DNA from: SVFI01 sp045588655
GTDB lineage: Bacteria > Bacillota > Clostridia > Lachnospirales > Lachnospiraceae
DNA: 64,000 nucleotides
Direction: 5' to 3'
NCBI GenBank assembly: GCA_045588655.1
Contig: JAZNEP010000037.1
Coordinates: 1 to 64,000, forward strand
Within the stretch, counting starts at the first letter, position 1. Every line of letters begins with the position of its first letter. The position numbers were made by a program, and so were the translations under genes. Below, piece after piece: positions 8,865-17,464 of the stretch. Below the pieces are notes generated by a model that made no database searches, was not told the origin of the DNA, and worked only from the letters and a program-made list of their open reading frames with translations.

Positions 8865-10169
8865 CTATAAAAATTTAATCTTTTGTACCATCTTGACAAA
8901 TTCTGTATTTGTTTTGGTACGTACAAACATATCTAAAATCTTCTCCACTGCCTCATCCGGCTTCATGCTGTTGAGCGCGCGACGCATAATATTAACCGCC
9001 TGCAACTCTTCATCAGAAAGCAACAGATCCTCGCGTCTTGTTCCTGATTTCGGAATATCAATCGCCGGAAATACTCTCTTTTCGGAAAGTTTACGGTCCA
9101 GCACCATTTCCATGTTACCGGTTCCTTTAAACTCTTCGTATACCACATCGTCCATTTTGGAACCTGTATCCACAAGTGCGGTTGCAAGAATCGTAAGACT
9201 TCCACCCTCGCGCATATTTCTCGCTGCTCCAAAGAAGCGCTTTGGCATATGAAGTGCTGCCGGATCAAGACCACCGGAAAGTGTTCTTCCACTTGGCGGA
9301 ACTGTCAAGTTATATGCACGTGTCAGACGTGTGATACTGTCAAGCAGAATCGTAACGTCTTTATTTAACTCAACGAGACGTTTGGCTCTTTCAATTACCA
9401 TCTCAGATACTCTCTTGTGGTGTTCCGGAAGCTCATCAAAAGTAGAATAGATAACTTCCACATTTGGTCCTTCAATCGCTTCACGAATATCAGTTACTTC
9501 CTCCGGACGCTCATCAATGAGTAGAATAATCAAATGCATATCCGGATTATTTGCTTTGATAGAACGCGCTACTTCTTTTAATAATGTGGTCTTACCTGCT
9601 TTTGGAGGTGACACAATCATACCACGCTGTCCTTTACCCACCGGACTGAGTAAATCCATAATTCTCATCGCTACGGAAGATCCTCCTGTCTCAAGACGGA
9701 GTCTCTGATCCGGGAAAATCGGTGTCATATCTTCAAAATGCGTTCTTTTCGCAATTTCTGACGGATGCAAACCATTGATTTTCTTTACATATAACAGGGC
9801 ACTGAATTTTTCTCCCTGCGTTTTTACTCGCGTATTTCCTACAATGATATCCCCGGTTTTTAAGCCAAATTTGCGAATCTGACTCGGTGCCACATATACA
9901 TCATTTTCTCCCGGCAGATAGTTTGCACTACGTATAAATCCATATCCATCCGGCATGACTTCCAAAATTCCTGCCGCTTCGATTCCACTATCAAGATCTG
10001 CGCTCAGCTTCTCCGGATTAATCTTGCTCTTTTCATCTTCAGCAAGCATAGCGTCCACAACTTCTGATTTCTTCATGGTGGAAACCCCTTTAATACCCCT
10101 TGTCTTTGCGATATCTTTTAAATCTGCCAGACCTAACGACTCATATTTTTCTCTCATGCTTGTGTCCAT
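8865..10169 (-). CDS. rho: Transcription termination factor Rho
   Basis: 434 residues; hexameric RNA-dependent ATPase that ends transcription of untranslated RNA. A SAP-like N-terminal helical part (1-50) is followed by the cold-shock-like RNA-binding domain (~65-130, GYGFIRS) and the RecA-like ATPase with Walker A SPPKAGKTT (~187-195), Walker B in IILLIDERPEE and the Q/R-loop region GLDPAALHMPKRFFGAARN. The ATG at 10169 has AGGAG 9 nt upstream; a second ATG four codons on is less well placed. A promoter (10309-10337) leaves a leader of about 130 nt, which leaves room for the autoregulation known for rho. Confidence 0.97.
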   Translation of the reverse strand: MDTSMREKYESLGLADLKDIAKTRGIKGVSTMKKSEVVDAMLAEDEKSKINPEKLSADLDSGIEAAGILEVMPDGYGFIRSANYLPGENDVYVAPSQIRKFGLKTGDIIVGNTRVKTQGEKFSALLYVKKINGLHPSEIAKRTHFEDMTPIFPDQRLRLETGGSSVAMRIMDLLSPVGKGQRGMIVSPPKAGKTTLLKEVARSIKANNPDMHLIILLIDERPEEVTDIREAIEGPNVEVIYSTFDELPEHHKRVSEMVIERAKRLVELNKDVTILLDSITRLTRAYNLTVPPSGRTLSGGLDPAALHMPKRFFGAARNMREGGSLTILATALVDTGSKMDDVVYEEFKGTGNMEMVLDRKLSEKRVFPAIDIPKSGTRREDLLLSDEELQAVNIMRRALNSMKPDEAVEKILDMFVRTKTNTEFVKMVQKIKFL

Positions 10170-10308
10170 AATCCTATTCTCCTAAAAATCTCTGACAAAA
10201 AAATTTTACACTTGCACCCCATTCACGCTTGGAATGTATCCTAATTATTAAATTATTCCTTGGGATTTTTCTCGAATTGTTACTGAACTATTTCGATTTG
10301 CTTCCTTT

Positions 10309-10337
10309 AGTATAATCATTTCTAAAAAAATAGTAAA
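10309..10337 (-). promoter_or_regulatory. Promoter of rho
   Basis: On the minus strand TTTACT (10332-10337), a 17-nt spacer and TATACT (10309-10314). It sits in the 321-bp divergent region between rho and the malic enzyme gene; apart from the two promoters I see no gene or strong hairpin in that region. Confidence 0.6.
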
Positions 10338-10392
10338 GCCTTTTTTATTTTTTGTTTTACCTCATTGCTTGCTTTGCTATCCTAACTTATAT

Positions 10393-10398
10393 TATAAT
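10393..10398 (+). promoter_or_regulatory. Possible -10 of the malic enzyme promoter
   Basis: A consensus TATAAT lies 93 nt upstream of the malic enzyme start, but no good -35 box lies 16-18 nt before it (TTGCTT at 10365-10370 is 22 nt away). An imperfect inverted repeat CCATTTG/CGAATGG follows at 10413-10431 and could be an operator. Confidence 0.35.
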
Positions 10399-10490
10399 AA
10401 TGTGGTTATCCTCCATTTGTTTATCGAATGGAATTATATACTATAAAAGCATTATTAAAGAAAGGATTATGGATTTTCCAGGGTAAAAAT

Positions 10491-11642
10491 ATGACGACAT
10501 ACGAAAAAGCTTTAAAACTTCATGAAGAATGGCAAGGGAAATTAGATACTGTTTCCAAAGTAAAAGTAAATTCAAGAGAGGCTCTCTCTCTTGCCTACAC
10601 CCCGGGGGTAGCTGAACCTTGTAAAGTGATTGCAGAAGATAAAGAAGCTTCTTACAAATATACCATGAAAAGCAATACCGTAGCAGTTATCTCTGATGGT
10701 AGCGCCGTACTAGGACTTGGTAACATCGGTCCTCATGCTGCCATGCCTGTTATGGAAGGCAAATGTGTATTATTCAAAGAATTTGGTAATGTGAACGCCG
10801 TTCCGATTTGTCTCGATACGCAGGATACAGAGGAACTGATCAAAACAATTACATACCTTGCGCCAAACTATGGTGGCATCAATTTAGAGGACATTAGTGC
10901 TCCGCGTTGTTTTGAAATTGAGGAACGTCTCAAAGCCACTCTCGATATCCCGGTCTTTCATGACGACCAGCACGGAACTGCTATCGTCGTTCTCGCCGGA
11001 GTCATCAATGCGCTCAAGGTAGTTGGCAAAGAAAAAGAAACTTGTAAAGTGGTAGTCAACGGCGCTGGAAGTGCCGGTATTGCAATTGCAAAACTACTTT
11101 TGACCTATGGTTTCAAAAATATCATTATGTGCGGCCGCGCCGGTATTCTTTCCAAAGATACAAAAGGGATTAACTGGATGCAGGAAAAAATGCTAGAGAT
11201 TACCAATCCGAACCATGAAACCGGTACGCTTGCTGACGCCATGAAGGGCGCTGACATTTTTATCGGCGTCTCCGCTCCAAATGTTGTAACGGCAGAAATG
11301 GTCGCTTCCATGAGCTCCGACTCCATCCTGTTTGCAATGGCCAATCCGGTACCTGAAATCATGCCGGATATTGCAAAAGCAGCCGGAGCAAGAATCGTCG
11401 GCACCGGTCGTTCAGACTTCCCGAATCAAGTAAATAATGTCGTGGCTTTCCCTGGTATTTTTAAAGGTGCTTTGGAAGGTCGTGCATCACAGATTACAGA
11501 AGAGATGAAACTGGCTGCTTCTTTGGCACTTGCTGATTTAGTATCGCCACAAGATTTAAATGAGGATAATATCCTCCCTGAAGCCTTTGATCCTCGTGTG
11601 GCAGAAGCTGTCGCAAATGCTGTGAAAGCGCATATTCAATAA
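10491..11642 (+). CDS. Malic enzyme (NAD(P)-dependent oxaloacetate-decarboxylating)
   Basis: 383 residues, the short bacterial form. Oxidatively decarboxylates malate to pyruvate, linking C4 acids to pyruvate and reducing power. Readable motifs: the N-terminal Tyr/Lys region SLAYTPGVAEPC, the substrate/metal part VFHDDQHGTAIVVLAG (catalytic Asp/metal) and the nucleotide-binding VVNGAGSAGIAIAKLL. The start at 10491 (MTTYEKAL) has AGGG 7 nt upstream; upstream codons in the frame have no ribosome site. A five-codon frame (10469-10486) ends 4 nt before this ATG. It runs directly into the YhcC-type gene 11 nt downstream. Cofactor preference cannot be read. Confidence 0.93.
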   Translation: MTTYEKALKLHEEWQGKLDTVSKVKVNSREALSLAYTPGVAEPCKVIAEDKEASYKYTMKSNTVAVISDGSAVLGLGNIGPHAAMPVMEGKCVLFKEFGNVNAVPICLDTQDTEELIKTITYLAPNYGGINLEDISAPRCFEIEERLKATLDIPVFHDDQHGTAIVVLAGVINALKVVGKEKETCKVVVNGAGSAGIAIAKLLLTYGFKNIIMCGRAGILSKDTKGINWMQEKMLEITNPNHETGTLADAMKGADIFIGVSAPNVVTAEMVASMSSDSILFAMANPVPEIMPDIAKAAGARIVGTGRSDFPNQVNNVVAFPGIFKGALEGRASQITEEMKLAASLALADLVSPQDLNEDNILPEAFDPRVAEAVANAVKAHIQ

Positions 11643-11653
11643 TCGGAATCGCT

Positions 11654-12685
11654 ATGACTACATCAAACCGCATGACACCGGATTTCCAAAAAAGTGTATA
11701 TAGAAATAAAAGTTCCGTATCCATTGAACAACAGATTCGTGACGAGTGGGCAGACAAACCTTACAACAGTCTGAGTGCTTATTTAAAAAAGCAATATGGT
11801 GAAAAAATCTTTAAAATTGCTCTGGACGGTGGTTTTACCTGCCCCAACAGAGACGGTACGAAGGGACATCGAGGATGCATCTTTTGTTCCTCCGGCGGTA
11901 GCGGCGAATTTGCGACTGCTGTAACACCGGACTCCATTGCTTCACAGATTGAAAAAGCACTCTCCCGCTTTGGCAGCAAAAATATCGGGCGCAAATATAT
12001 TGCTTATTTTCAGGCATACACGGGAACCTATGACAATCCCGACAGGCTCTATAGCCTTTATCAAGCGGCGCTTTCTCACCCACTTATTTGTGGCATTTCC
12101 ATTGCGACCCGTCCGGATTGTCTGATGAGTGATGTGCTTGAGGTACTGACACAGTGTCGCGCAGAATTTCCGGATAAATTTATTTGGATTGAGCTGGGAC
12201 TCCAATCGATTCACGAAAAAACAGCCACATATATTCGTCGTGGCTATCCTCTTTCCTGTTTTGATGAAGCGGTTAAAAATTTACACGCAATACAGATTCC
12301 GGTCATCGTGCATGTTATTCTCGGTCTTCCCGGTGAATCGGACGATGATATGCTGGCTACAATCCAATACTTAAATTCTTGTCATATTTTCGGAATTAAA
12401 CTCCAGCTCCTTCATGTTCTTAGGGACACGGATCTGGCTACGGATTATGCCAACGGTCTTTTTTCCTGTTTATCCAAGGAACATTACATCAATCTTTTGA
12501 TTCAGTGCATTGATCACCTTGATCCTTCAATTGTGCTGCACCGTGTTACCGGTGATGGCCCAGCAAATCTATTGATTGCCCCTACCTGGAGCCTTTACAA
12601 GTGGGATACGCTCAATACACTCCATCGGCAGATGCGAGAAGGAAAGCATTATCAGGGAAAATTGTTCCAACTAACCGATTCCTAA
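11654..12685 (+). CDS. TIGR01212 family radical SAM protein (YhcC-like)
   Basis: 343 residues. Radical SAM enzyme of the YhcC group. The cluster motif is C63-X11-C75-X2-C78 in FTCPNRDGTKGHRGCIFC, followed by SSGGSGEF, the usual Elp3-like start of the TIM barrel. Later signatures IATRPDC, WIELGLQS and HVILGLPGE are all typical. The role of the family is not settled; a tRNA or sulfur-related modification is often supposed. The first ~30 residues extend beyond the family core and the ribosome site before 11654 is weak, so the true start may lie further in. Short spacing to the malic enzyme gene suggests co-transcription. Confidence 0.9.
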   Translation: MTTSNRMTPDFQKSVYRNKSSVSIEQQIRDEWADKPYNSLSAYLKKQYGEKIFKIALDGGFTCPNRDGTKGHRGCIFCSSGGSGEFATAVTPDSIASQIEKALSRFGSKNIGRKYIAYFQAYTGTYDNPDRLYSLYQAALSHPLICGISIATRPDCLMSDVLEVLTQCRAEFPDKFIWIELGLQSIHEKTATYIRRGYPLSCFDEAVKNLHAIQIPVIVHVILGLPGESDDDMLATIQYLNSCHIFGIKLQLLHVLRDTDLATDYANGLFSCLSKEHYINLLIQCIDHLDPSIVLHRVTGDGPANLLIAPTWSLYKWDTLNTLHRQMREGKHYQGKLFQLTDS

Positions 12686-12721
12686 TGCCCACAGAAACTA
12701 CAAACACAGAAAGGAAGTCGC

Positions 12722-13237
12722 ATGACACAAGATCCTCATACACTTTATAAATTAATTGTATTATACATGTTAAGCCGGGTACCCTACCCCCTCACAAGAG
12801 CACAGGTCACGGAATATATACTGGACAGAGAATACACCACCTATATGACCCTGCAGACTGTTTTTGCTCAACTGTGTGACACAAATATGATTTTGGAAAA
12901 AACAGTCCGTAACCGGACACAGCTTTTTCTCACAGAAGAAGGGGAAGACACCTTACATTTTTTTGAGAACCGCGTTTCTTTGGAAATAAAAAAAGACGTG
13001 GATTCTTATTTACAAGAAAACTCCATGTCCTTAAGAAATGACATTCTAATCACCGGTGAATATTATAGAGGCAGTGATGGTGAATACCAGTCTCACTTGG
13101 TAGCCCGTGAAAAAAACCAAACGCTGGTTGATATAACTTTATCTGTGCCAACCGAAGAAATTGCTTCGTCGGTATGTGAAAAGTGGGAACGAAAAAATCA
13201 AGATATCTACCAATATTTAATCGAGCAGCTTTTTTAA
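12722..13237 (+). CDS. DUF4364 family protein
   Basis: 171 residues, cytoplasmic. The N-terminal half (LYKLIVLYMLSRVPYPLTRAQ ... YTTYMTLQTVFAQL) reads as a winged-helix fold; the C-terminal half is mixed alpha/beta with no catalytic residues. The pattern matches DUF4364, small proteins common in Clostridia. AAAGGA lies 6 nt upstream of the ATG. A DNA-binding role is inferred from the fold only. An intrinsic terminator overlaps its stop codon. Confidence 0.82.
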   Translation: MTQDPHTLYKLIVLYMLSRVPYPLTRAQVTEYILDREYTTYMTLQTVFAQLCDTNMILEKTVRNRTQLFLTEEGEDTLHFFENRVSLEIKKDVDSYLQENSMSLRNDILITGEYYRGSDGEYQSHLVAREKNQTLVDITLSVPTEEIASSVCEKWERKNQDIYQYLIEQLF

Positions 13238-13256
13238 GCCACTCGATTATTTTTTC
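13219..13256 (+). terminator. Terminator of the malic enzyme / radical SAM / DUF4364 run
   Basis: AATCGAG (13219-13225) pairs with CTCGATT (13242-13248), with an inner GCTT/AAGC stem (13228-13231/13236-13239) and a 4-nt loop, then a T-run. The stop codon of DUF4364 (13235-13237) lies inside the hairpin. Confidence 0.8.
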
Positions 13257-13273
13257 TCACTCACCCTACATAC

Positions 13274-14578
13274 TTAACACAGCAGCTTGTGCATTACATC
13301 TCCCTCCGCTCCTTCCAGCGATATTCCAAGAATCTCTGCTAAGGTCGGAGCCTCATCCCATAACTGCATCTCATCTACGGAATGTCCGGGCGCCACACCA
13401 TATCCGCTCATCATAAAAAATGTCTCATATCCCGGGAGATCGGGAAGATATCCATGCGTCGCCAACATGCTGTGTTCCTTCTTATCTTTTACTTCCTCAT
13501 ATGGCTTCTCATTTTCATTTTGAAAATAATACCCCGGCTTTGCCTCAAGCATACAAATACAATTCCCGTCTGCTCCAAGTTTTTTTGCTTCTTTACGTGA
13601 TATAATTTTCGCTATCATCTCTTCCGGTATTTGTCGCAGGCACTTGCGAAGTTGCCTCATGATGATTTCCTTCTCCTCCTTGGACTTTCTACTCCAACTG
13701 CGTGTCATCTTTTTCCCCGGATAAATATAACAGCTGCCATCGCAATGCTGGGCATAAAAATCCAGACCGGCCTGTTTTAAATAATAATTTGGATAAATCA
13801 CTGTATGTGTATTCATTTGACAGTGATCTCCCAAAACCACTACGGTTGTTTTCTCCATATCGCCGGTTTCTCTCAGTGCCTGCAAAATACGACCTAGTCT
13901 CTCATCATGTCGTCGCATGGCTTCGCTCACCTGCGGTGCATCCAATCCGAATCTGTGTCTATGCGCATCCACATCTGTCAAATGGATCAAAAACAAATCC
14001 GGATTGTATTTTCGTATTGTATATACTGCGGCCTCTGTTACAAAATTGTCCAGATTAGGTTGTTTAATACCATCCAAAAGAACTCCGAATTTTTTAAACA
14101 GCTCAATTTGATATAAAATCGGTCCGTTGATGGCTGAAATCATCACTTGATTTTGCCATTTTCTATTTGGAAATATCTCCGGAACACAGTACTTTATCTT
14201 GCTTTTTGCTGTAACCGGCCATAAAAGTGATGCCGTGACATGCCCTTTTTTTGCAGCCAAATCATAGAGCGTTTGCGCTTTAACATAGTTTCTCTGCCAC
14301 AGCCAATCTTCCTTCCCTGCGCGATTGGGCTGAATACGTAGATTATTCACTACTCTATGCTGTATCGGCTTTAATCCTGTTACAATCGTGGTATGGGCCG
14401 GATATGTGATCGATGGATACACACTTTTTACGCAATCACAATAGGCACTAGTCTCCCTTAGTTGCTTGAAATTTGGCAACTGACTAAAAAATGCAAGATC
14501 TCTTGCACCCACCGCATCCAAAGAAATAATCACCATTCTCGTTCCATCTTTTTTCCCTAAACATCTTCCTTTAGCCAT
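13274..14578 (-). CDS. Alkaline phosphatase superfamily (type I phosphodiesterase/nucleotide pyrophosphatase)
   Basis: 434 residues. The metal site shows as ISLDAVGARD (Asp20 region), the nucleophile region as YPSITYPAHTTIVTG (Ser/Thr) and further metal ligands as LTDVDAHRHRFG, VVLGDHCQMNTH and a late ATHGYLPD. No signal peptide is evident, which is unusual for enzymes of this class and suggests a cytoplasmic substrate or export by another route. The start at 14578 has AGGAG 8 nt upstream and overlaps the end of rarA by 22 nt, so it is probably translated from the same message. The substrate is unknown. Confidence 0.88.
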   Translation of the reverse strand: MAKGRCLGKKDGTRMVIISLDAVGARDLAFFSQLPNFKQLRETSAYCDCVKSVYPSITYPAHTTIVTGLKPIQHRVVNNLRIQPNRAGKEDWLWQRNYVKAQTLYDLAAKKGHVTASLLWPVTAKSKIKYCVPEIFPNRKWQNQVMISAINGPILYQIELFKKFGVLLDGIKQPNLDNFVTEAAVYTIRKYNPDLFLIHLTDVDAHRHRFGLDAPQVSEAMRRHDERLGRILQALRETGDMEKTTVVVLGDHCQMNTHTVIYPNYYLKQAGLDFYAQHCDGSCYIYPGKKMTRSWSRKSKEEKEIIMRQLRKCLRQIPEEMIAKIISRKEAKKLGADGNCICMLEAKPGYYFQNENEKPYEEVKDKKEHSMLATHGYLPDLPGYETFFMMSGYGVAPGHSVDEMQLWDEAPTLAEILGISLEGAEGDVMHKLLC

Positions 14579-15879
14579 CTCATATGCTCCTGTACTCTTT
14601 GTTCATACCCCAGAGTCGTCGGCTGATAAAAAGCCGTACCTACAAGCTCGTCCGGCAAATATTGTTGGTTTACATAATGTTTTGGGTAAGAATGCGCATA
14701 TTGATATCCTATCCCATGTCCGAGCTTTGCAGCCCCTTTATAATGCGCATCCTGTAAATGTGTCGGCACCTTTAGATTTCCTGTTGCCTTTACACAATCT
14801 GTTGCAGCAAAAATCGCTTCACAGGCCGTATTACTTTTTGGTGCCGTTGCAATATAAATCGCTGCCTCCGACAAAATAATCTGTGCCTCCGGCATTCCCA
14901 CACGCTCCACAGCAAGTGATGCACTCACCGCCACACTGAGCGCATGCGGATCTGCCATTCCCACATCCTCTGCCGCACAAATCATCATGCGTCTCGCAAT
15001 AAAGGTCACACTTTCCCCCGCATACAGCATCTTTGCCAAATAATATACCGCAGCATCCGGATCTGACCCCCGCATACTTTTAATAAATGCCGAAATGGTA
15101 TCATAATGATTATCTCCGGATTTATCATATTTAACCACTCGCTTTTGTATACATTCTGAAGCCACCGCAAGCGTAATATGTATTTTACCATCCTCTGAGC
15201 GGGCTGTTGTCAATACACCAATCTCAATCGCATTGAGTGCGTGACGCGCATCTCCTCCTGCCACGTCTGCCAAAAACTCCAGTGCATCCTCATCAATCTC
15301 AGCCTCATATGCACCCATTCCCTTTTCCGTATCTTCTACTGCTCTTTTCAGAAGTTGTTTCACATCCTCTTTTTCCAGCGGTTTTAGTTCGAAAATAATG
15401 GAACGTGATAAAAGTGCCCCATTCACTTCAAAGTATGGATTTTCTGTCGTTGCACCAATTAAAATAATCGTACCGTCCTCTACAAAAGGCAACAAATAGT
15501 CCTGCTGCCCCTTATTAAAACGATGTATTTCGTCGATAAATAAAATCGTTTTTTTCTGATACATACCAAGTGTGTCTTTGGCTTTTGCCACGACCTCTTC
15601 CATATCTTTTTTCCCTGCAACGGTCGCATTAATCTGTGTAAACTCCGCACTCGTCGTATTGGCTATCACCTTGGCTATCGTAGTCTTTCCGGTTCCGGGC
15701 GGTCCATAAAAAATCAAGGAACTTAGTTTATCCGCCTTAATGGCCCTGTAAAGCAGCTTATCTTCACCAAGTATGTGTTTTTGTCCGACAATCTCTGCGA
15801 GCGTAGCAGGACGCATTCTCGCCGCCAGTGGTGATTCCTTTTCCATCGTATTTTCACGCATATATTCAAATAGGTCCAT
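14557..15879 (-). CDS. rarA: Replication-associated recombination protein A (MgsA/RarA AAA+ ATPase)
   Basis: 440 residues. AAA+ ATPase that acts at stalled forks and is related to clamp loaders and RuvB. Walker A is FYGPPGTGKTT, Walker B ILFIDEIHRFNKGQQD, sensor 1 ILIGATTENPYFEV; the C-terminal tetramer/helical domain with YPKHYVNQQYLPDEL is complete. GAGG lies ~10 nt before the ATG at 15879. It stands downstream of a polysaccharide deacetylase and a DNA-repair-like pair that begin at a LexA-box promoter, so it could be part of an SOS unit; this is inference because the 27-43 nt gaps could hold other starts of transcription. Confidence 0.95.
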   Translation of the reverse strand: MDLFEYMRENTMEKESPLAARMRPATLAEIVGQKHILGEDKLLYRAIKADKLSSLIFYGPPGTGKTTIAKVIANTTSAEFTQINATVAGKKDMEEVVAKAKDTLGMYQKKTILFIDEIHRFNKGQQDYLLPFVEDGTIILIGATTENPYFEVNGALLSRSIIFELKPLEKEDVKQLLKRAVEDTEKGMGAYEAEIDEDALEFLADVAGGDARHALNAIEIGVLTTARSEDGKIHITLAVASECIQKRVVKYDKSGDNHYDTISAFIKSMRGSDPDAAVYYLAKMLYAGESVTFIARRMMICAAEDVGMADPHALSVAVSASLAVERVGMPEAQIILSEAAIYIATAPKSNTACEAIFAATDCVKATGNLKVPTHLQDAHYKGAAKLGHGIGYQYAHSYPKHYVNQQYLPDELVGTAFYQPTTLGYEQRVQEHMRWLKEDV

Positions 15880-15906
15880 TCCTTCTCTTCCTCTCCGTCC
15901 TGCACC

Positions 15907-16641
15907 CTACTCAAAAATAATCTCATCCAGCGTCACAAAAGAATATCCCTCATTTTGCAGTGAATCAATAATTGTAAACGCCGCCTGTACCGTCATCTCA
16001 GAGGAATCATGCATCAAAATAACACCATTCTCCTCCGCATTTGTGAGAACATTCTGAATCACCTCATTGATATCCTGTACTGCCCAGTCACGGGAATCAA
16101 TCGTCCAAAGAACTTCTATCATCTGAGGATCATAGTGGATGCCCTCTTTTATATTTCCATATGGCGGACGAATGTATTGTGGATATGATCCTATCAGGTC
16201 ATAAATAAGTTTATTTGTACTGTCAATCTGTTCCTTCGCATCTTCTACACTCAGCTGCGACAAATCCGGGTGCTCATATGTATGATTTCCTATCAAATGC
16301 CCTTCGCTATGAATTCGTTTTACAAGTTCCGGATTTTTTTCTATCTGATTACCCAATAAAAAAAATGTAGCTTTGGCACCTCTTTCCTTTAATCCGTCGA
16401 GCAAAGGCTCCGTATATATCTCATTAGGTCCATCATCAAACGTAATTGCAATTTTCTTTTTTTCATTCATTGTGCTGTCCTCCTTAACACTTATCTGCGC
16501 TGATACACTGCGATACTGTGTATCTACCGTATTTTCTTCTCTTCTATTGTAATGGAAACCAATCATATAAAGCAACAAACAATCCACAATAATTAAAACA
16601 AATATTCCTGCTACAAGCCATGCTTTTCCGCTTTTCCACAT
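15907..16641 (-). CDS. Polysaccharide deacetylase (NodB domain), membrane-anchored
   Basis: 244 residues. Removes N-acetyl groups from cell wall or surface glycans. One N-terminal membrane helix (~7-27), a short linker, then the carbohydrate esterase 4 domain: ITFDDGP (catalytic Asp and metal Asp), HTYEHPD (metal His pair), RPPYG, WTIDSRDW and the final LMHD. All catalytic motifs are present. The start at 16641 places the helix at the N-terminus and lies 43 nt after the DUF4130 stop; the longer frame would overlap that gene. Its place between repair genes is odd for a wall enzyme and may only be positional. Confidence 0.9.
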   Translation of the reverse strand: MWKSGKAWLVAGIFVLIIVDCLLLYMIGFHYNRREENTVDTQYRSVSAQISVKEDSTMNEKKKIAITFDDGPNEIYTEPLLDGLKERGAKATFFLLGNQIEKNPELVKRIHSEGHLIGNHTYEHPDLSQLSVEDAKEQIDSTNKLIYDLIGSYPQYIRPPYGNIKEGIHYDPQMIEVLWTIDSRDWAVQDINEVIQNVLTNAEENGVILMHDSSEMTVQAAFTIIDSLQNEGYSFVTLDEIIFE

Positions 16642-16684
16642 ACACTCAACCGCACACCCTCTGTTGTATATAGTATATGCGGCT

Positions 16685-17452
16685 CTATCTGTCAAATTCC
16701 AACATATACTCTCTGTACCGAAGTGCACATAATGTCCGCTGACATCTATAATTATTTCTCTGCTCTATCGCTATAGCTTTAAAAAACGTTTTCCATAAAT
16801 GCTCATATTCTCCGGAACGCTCACTCTTCCACAAACGCTCAATTGCTTCATAGTCTATGGGAGACAAAAACCACGGTTTTCCCCTTTCGTGGAACACGCC
16901 CATTTCATTGTTGTCATCCACTATCACAAAATGTTCTTCCCTAAATCGATCTGCAAAATGATCTGCTATAAGTGGAAGTACAAAATTGTGAGGACGGATT
17001 CGCGCTAAAAGAATTCCGCTTTCCAGCTCTGAAAAACGTAAAAATTCTCGGAAACTGTGTGACTCATTCACCACATTTCTACAAAGTTCGAATATCCTGC
17101 ATACTTCTTCTCGCGCATGCATATCAGTCACCCTAGCACCAACCTTAAACCCGGTCTTTAGAAAACGGTAAATGGCCATCACTTTGTCTTCTTGATGTGA
17201 TAGCGCCGCTGCATAGATTTGCCGATATGCTTCCGGCGATATTTTCCGACTAACTGATCTGGCCACTTTGACGGCTTTTCCCATGTCCGTCTCTACATAG
17301 CGATAACTTGCAAACAGTTCATATACAAAGGTTCCATCTGTAAGCAGATTCAGATTTTCATCCGGAATGTGCGCAGCCCATGCATCATAAATCGCTGTAA
17401 AAATCCCATCCGGCGTGTTTTCGCATATATAAACAATTCTACCTTGCTCCAT
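16685..17452 (-). CDS. TIGR03915/DUF4130 family putative DNA metabolism protein
   Basis: 255 residues. Matches the pattern of the DUF4130 family: N-terminal YICENTPDGIFTAIYDAW, central YRFLKTGFKVGARVTDMHA and a C-terminal segment with FHERGKPWFLSP and WKTFFKAIAIEQRNN. In other bacteria this domain is found fused to a uracil-DNA-glycosylase-like domain, and it almost always travels with the radical SAM protein next to it. The gap to that gene is 12 nt. The biochemical role is unknown; a DNA repair or modification role is the working view. It lies behind a promoter with a LexA box, which supports repair. Confidence 0.88.
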   Translation of the reverse strand: MEQGRIVYICENTPDGIFTAIYDAWAAHIPDENLNLLTDGTFVYELFASYRYVETDMGKAVKVARSVSRKISPEAYRQIYAAALSHQEDKVMAIYRFLKTGFKVGARVTDMHAREEVCRIFELCRNVVNESHSFREFLRFSELESGILLARIRPHNFVLPLIADHFADRFREEHFVIVDDNNEMGVFHERGKPWFLSPIDYEAIERLWKSERSGEYEHLWKTFFKAIAIEQRNNYRCQRTLCALRYREYMLEFDR

Positions 17453-17464
17453 GTTGATTATCTC

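Noticed and set aside
16642..16728. N-terminal extension of the polysaccharide deacetylase
   Set aside because: It would overlap the DUF4130 gene and place non-signal residues before the membrane helix.
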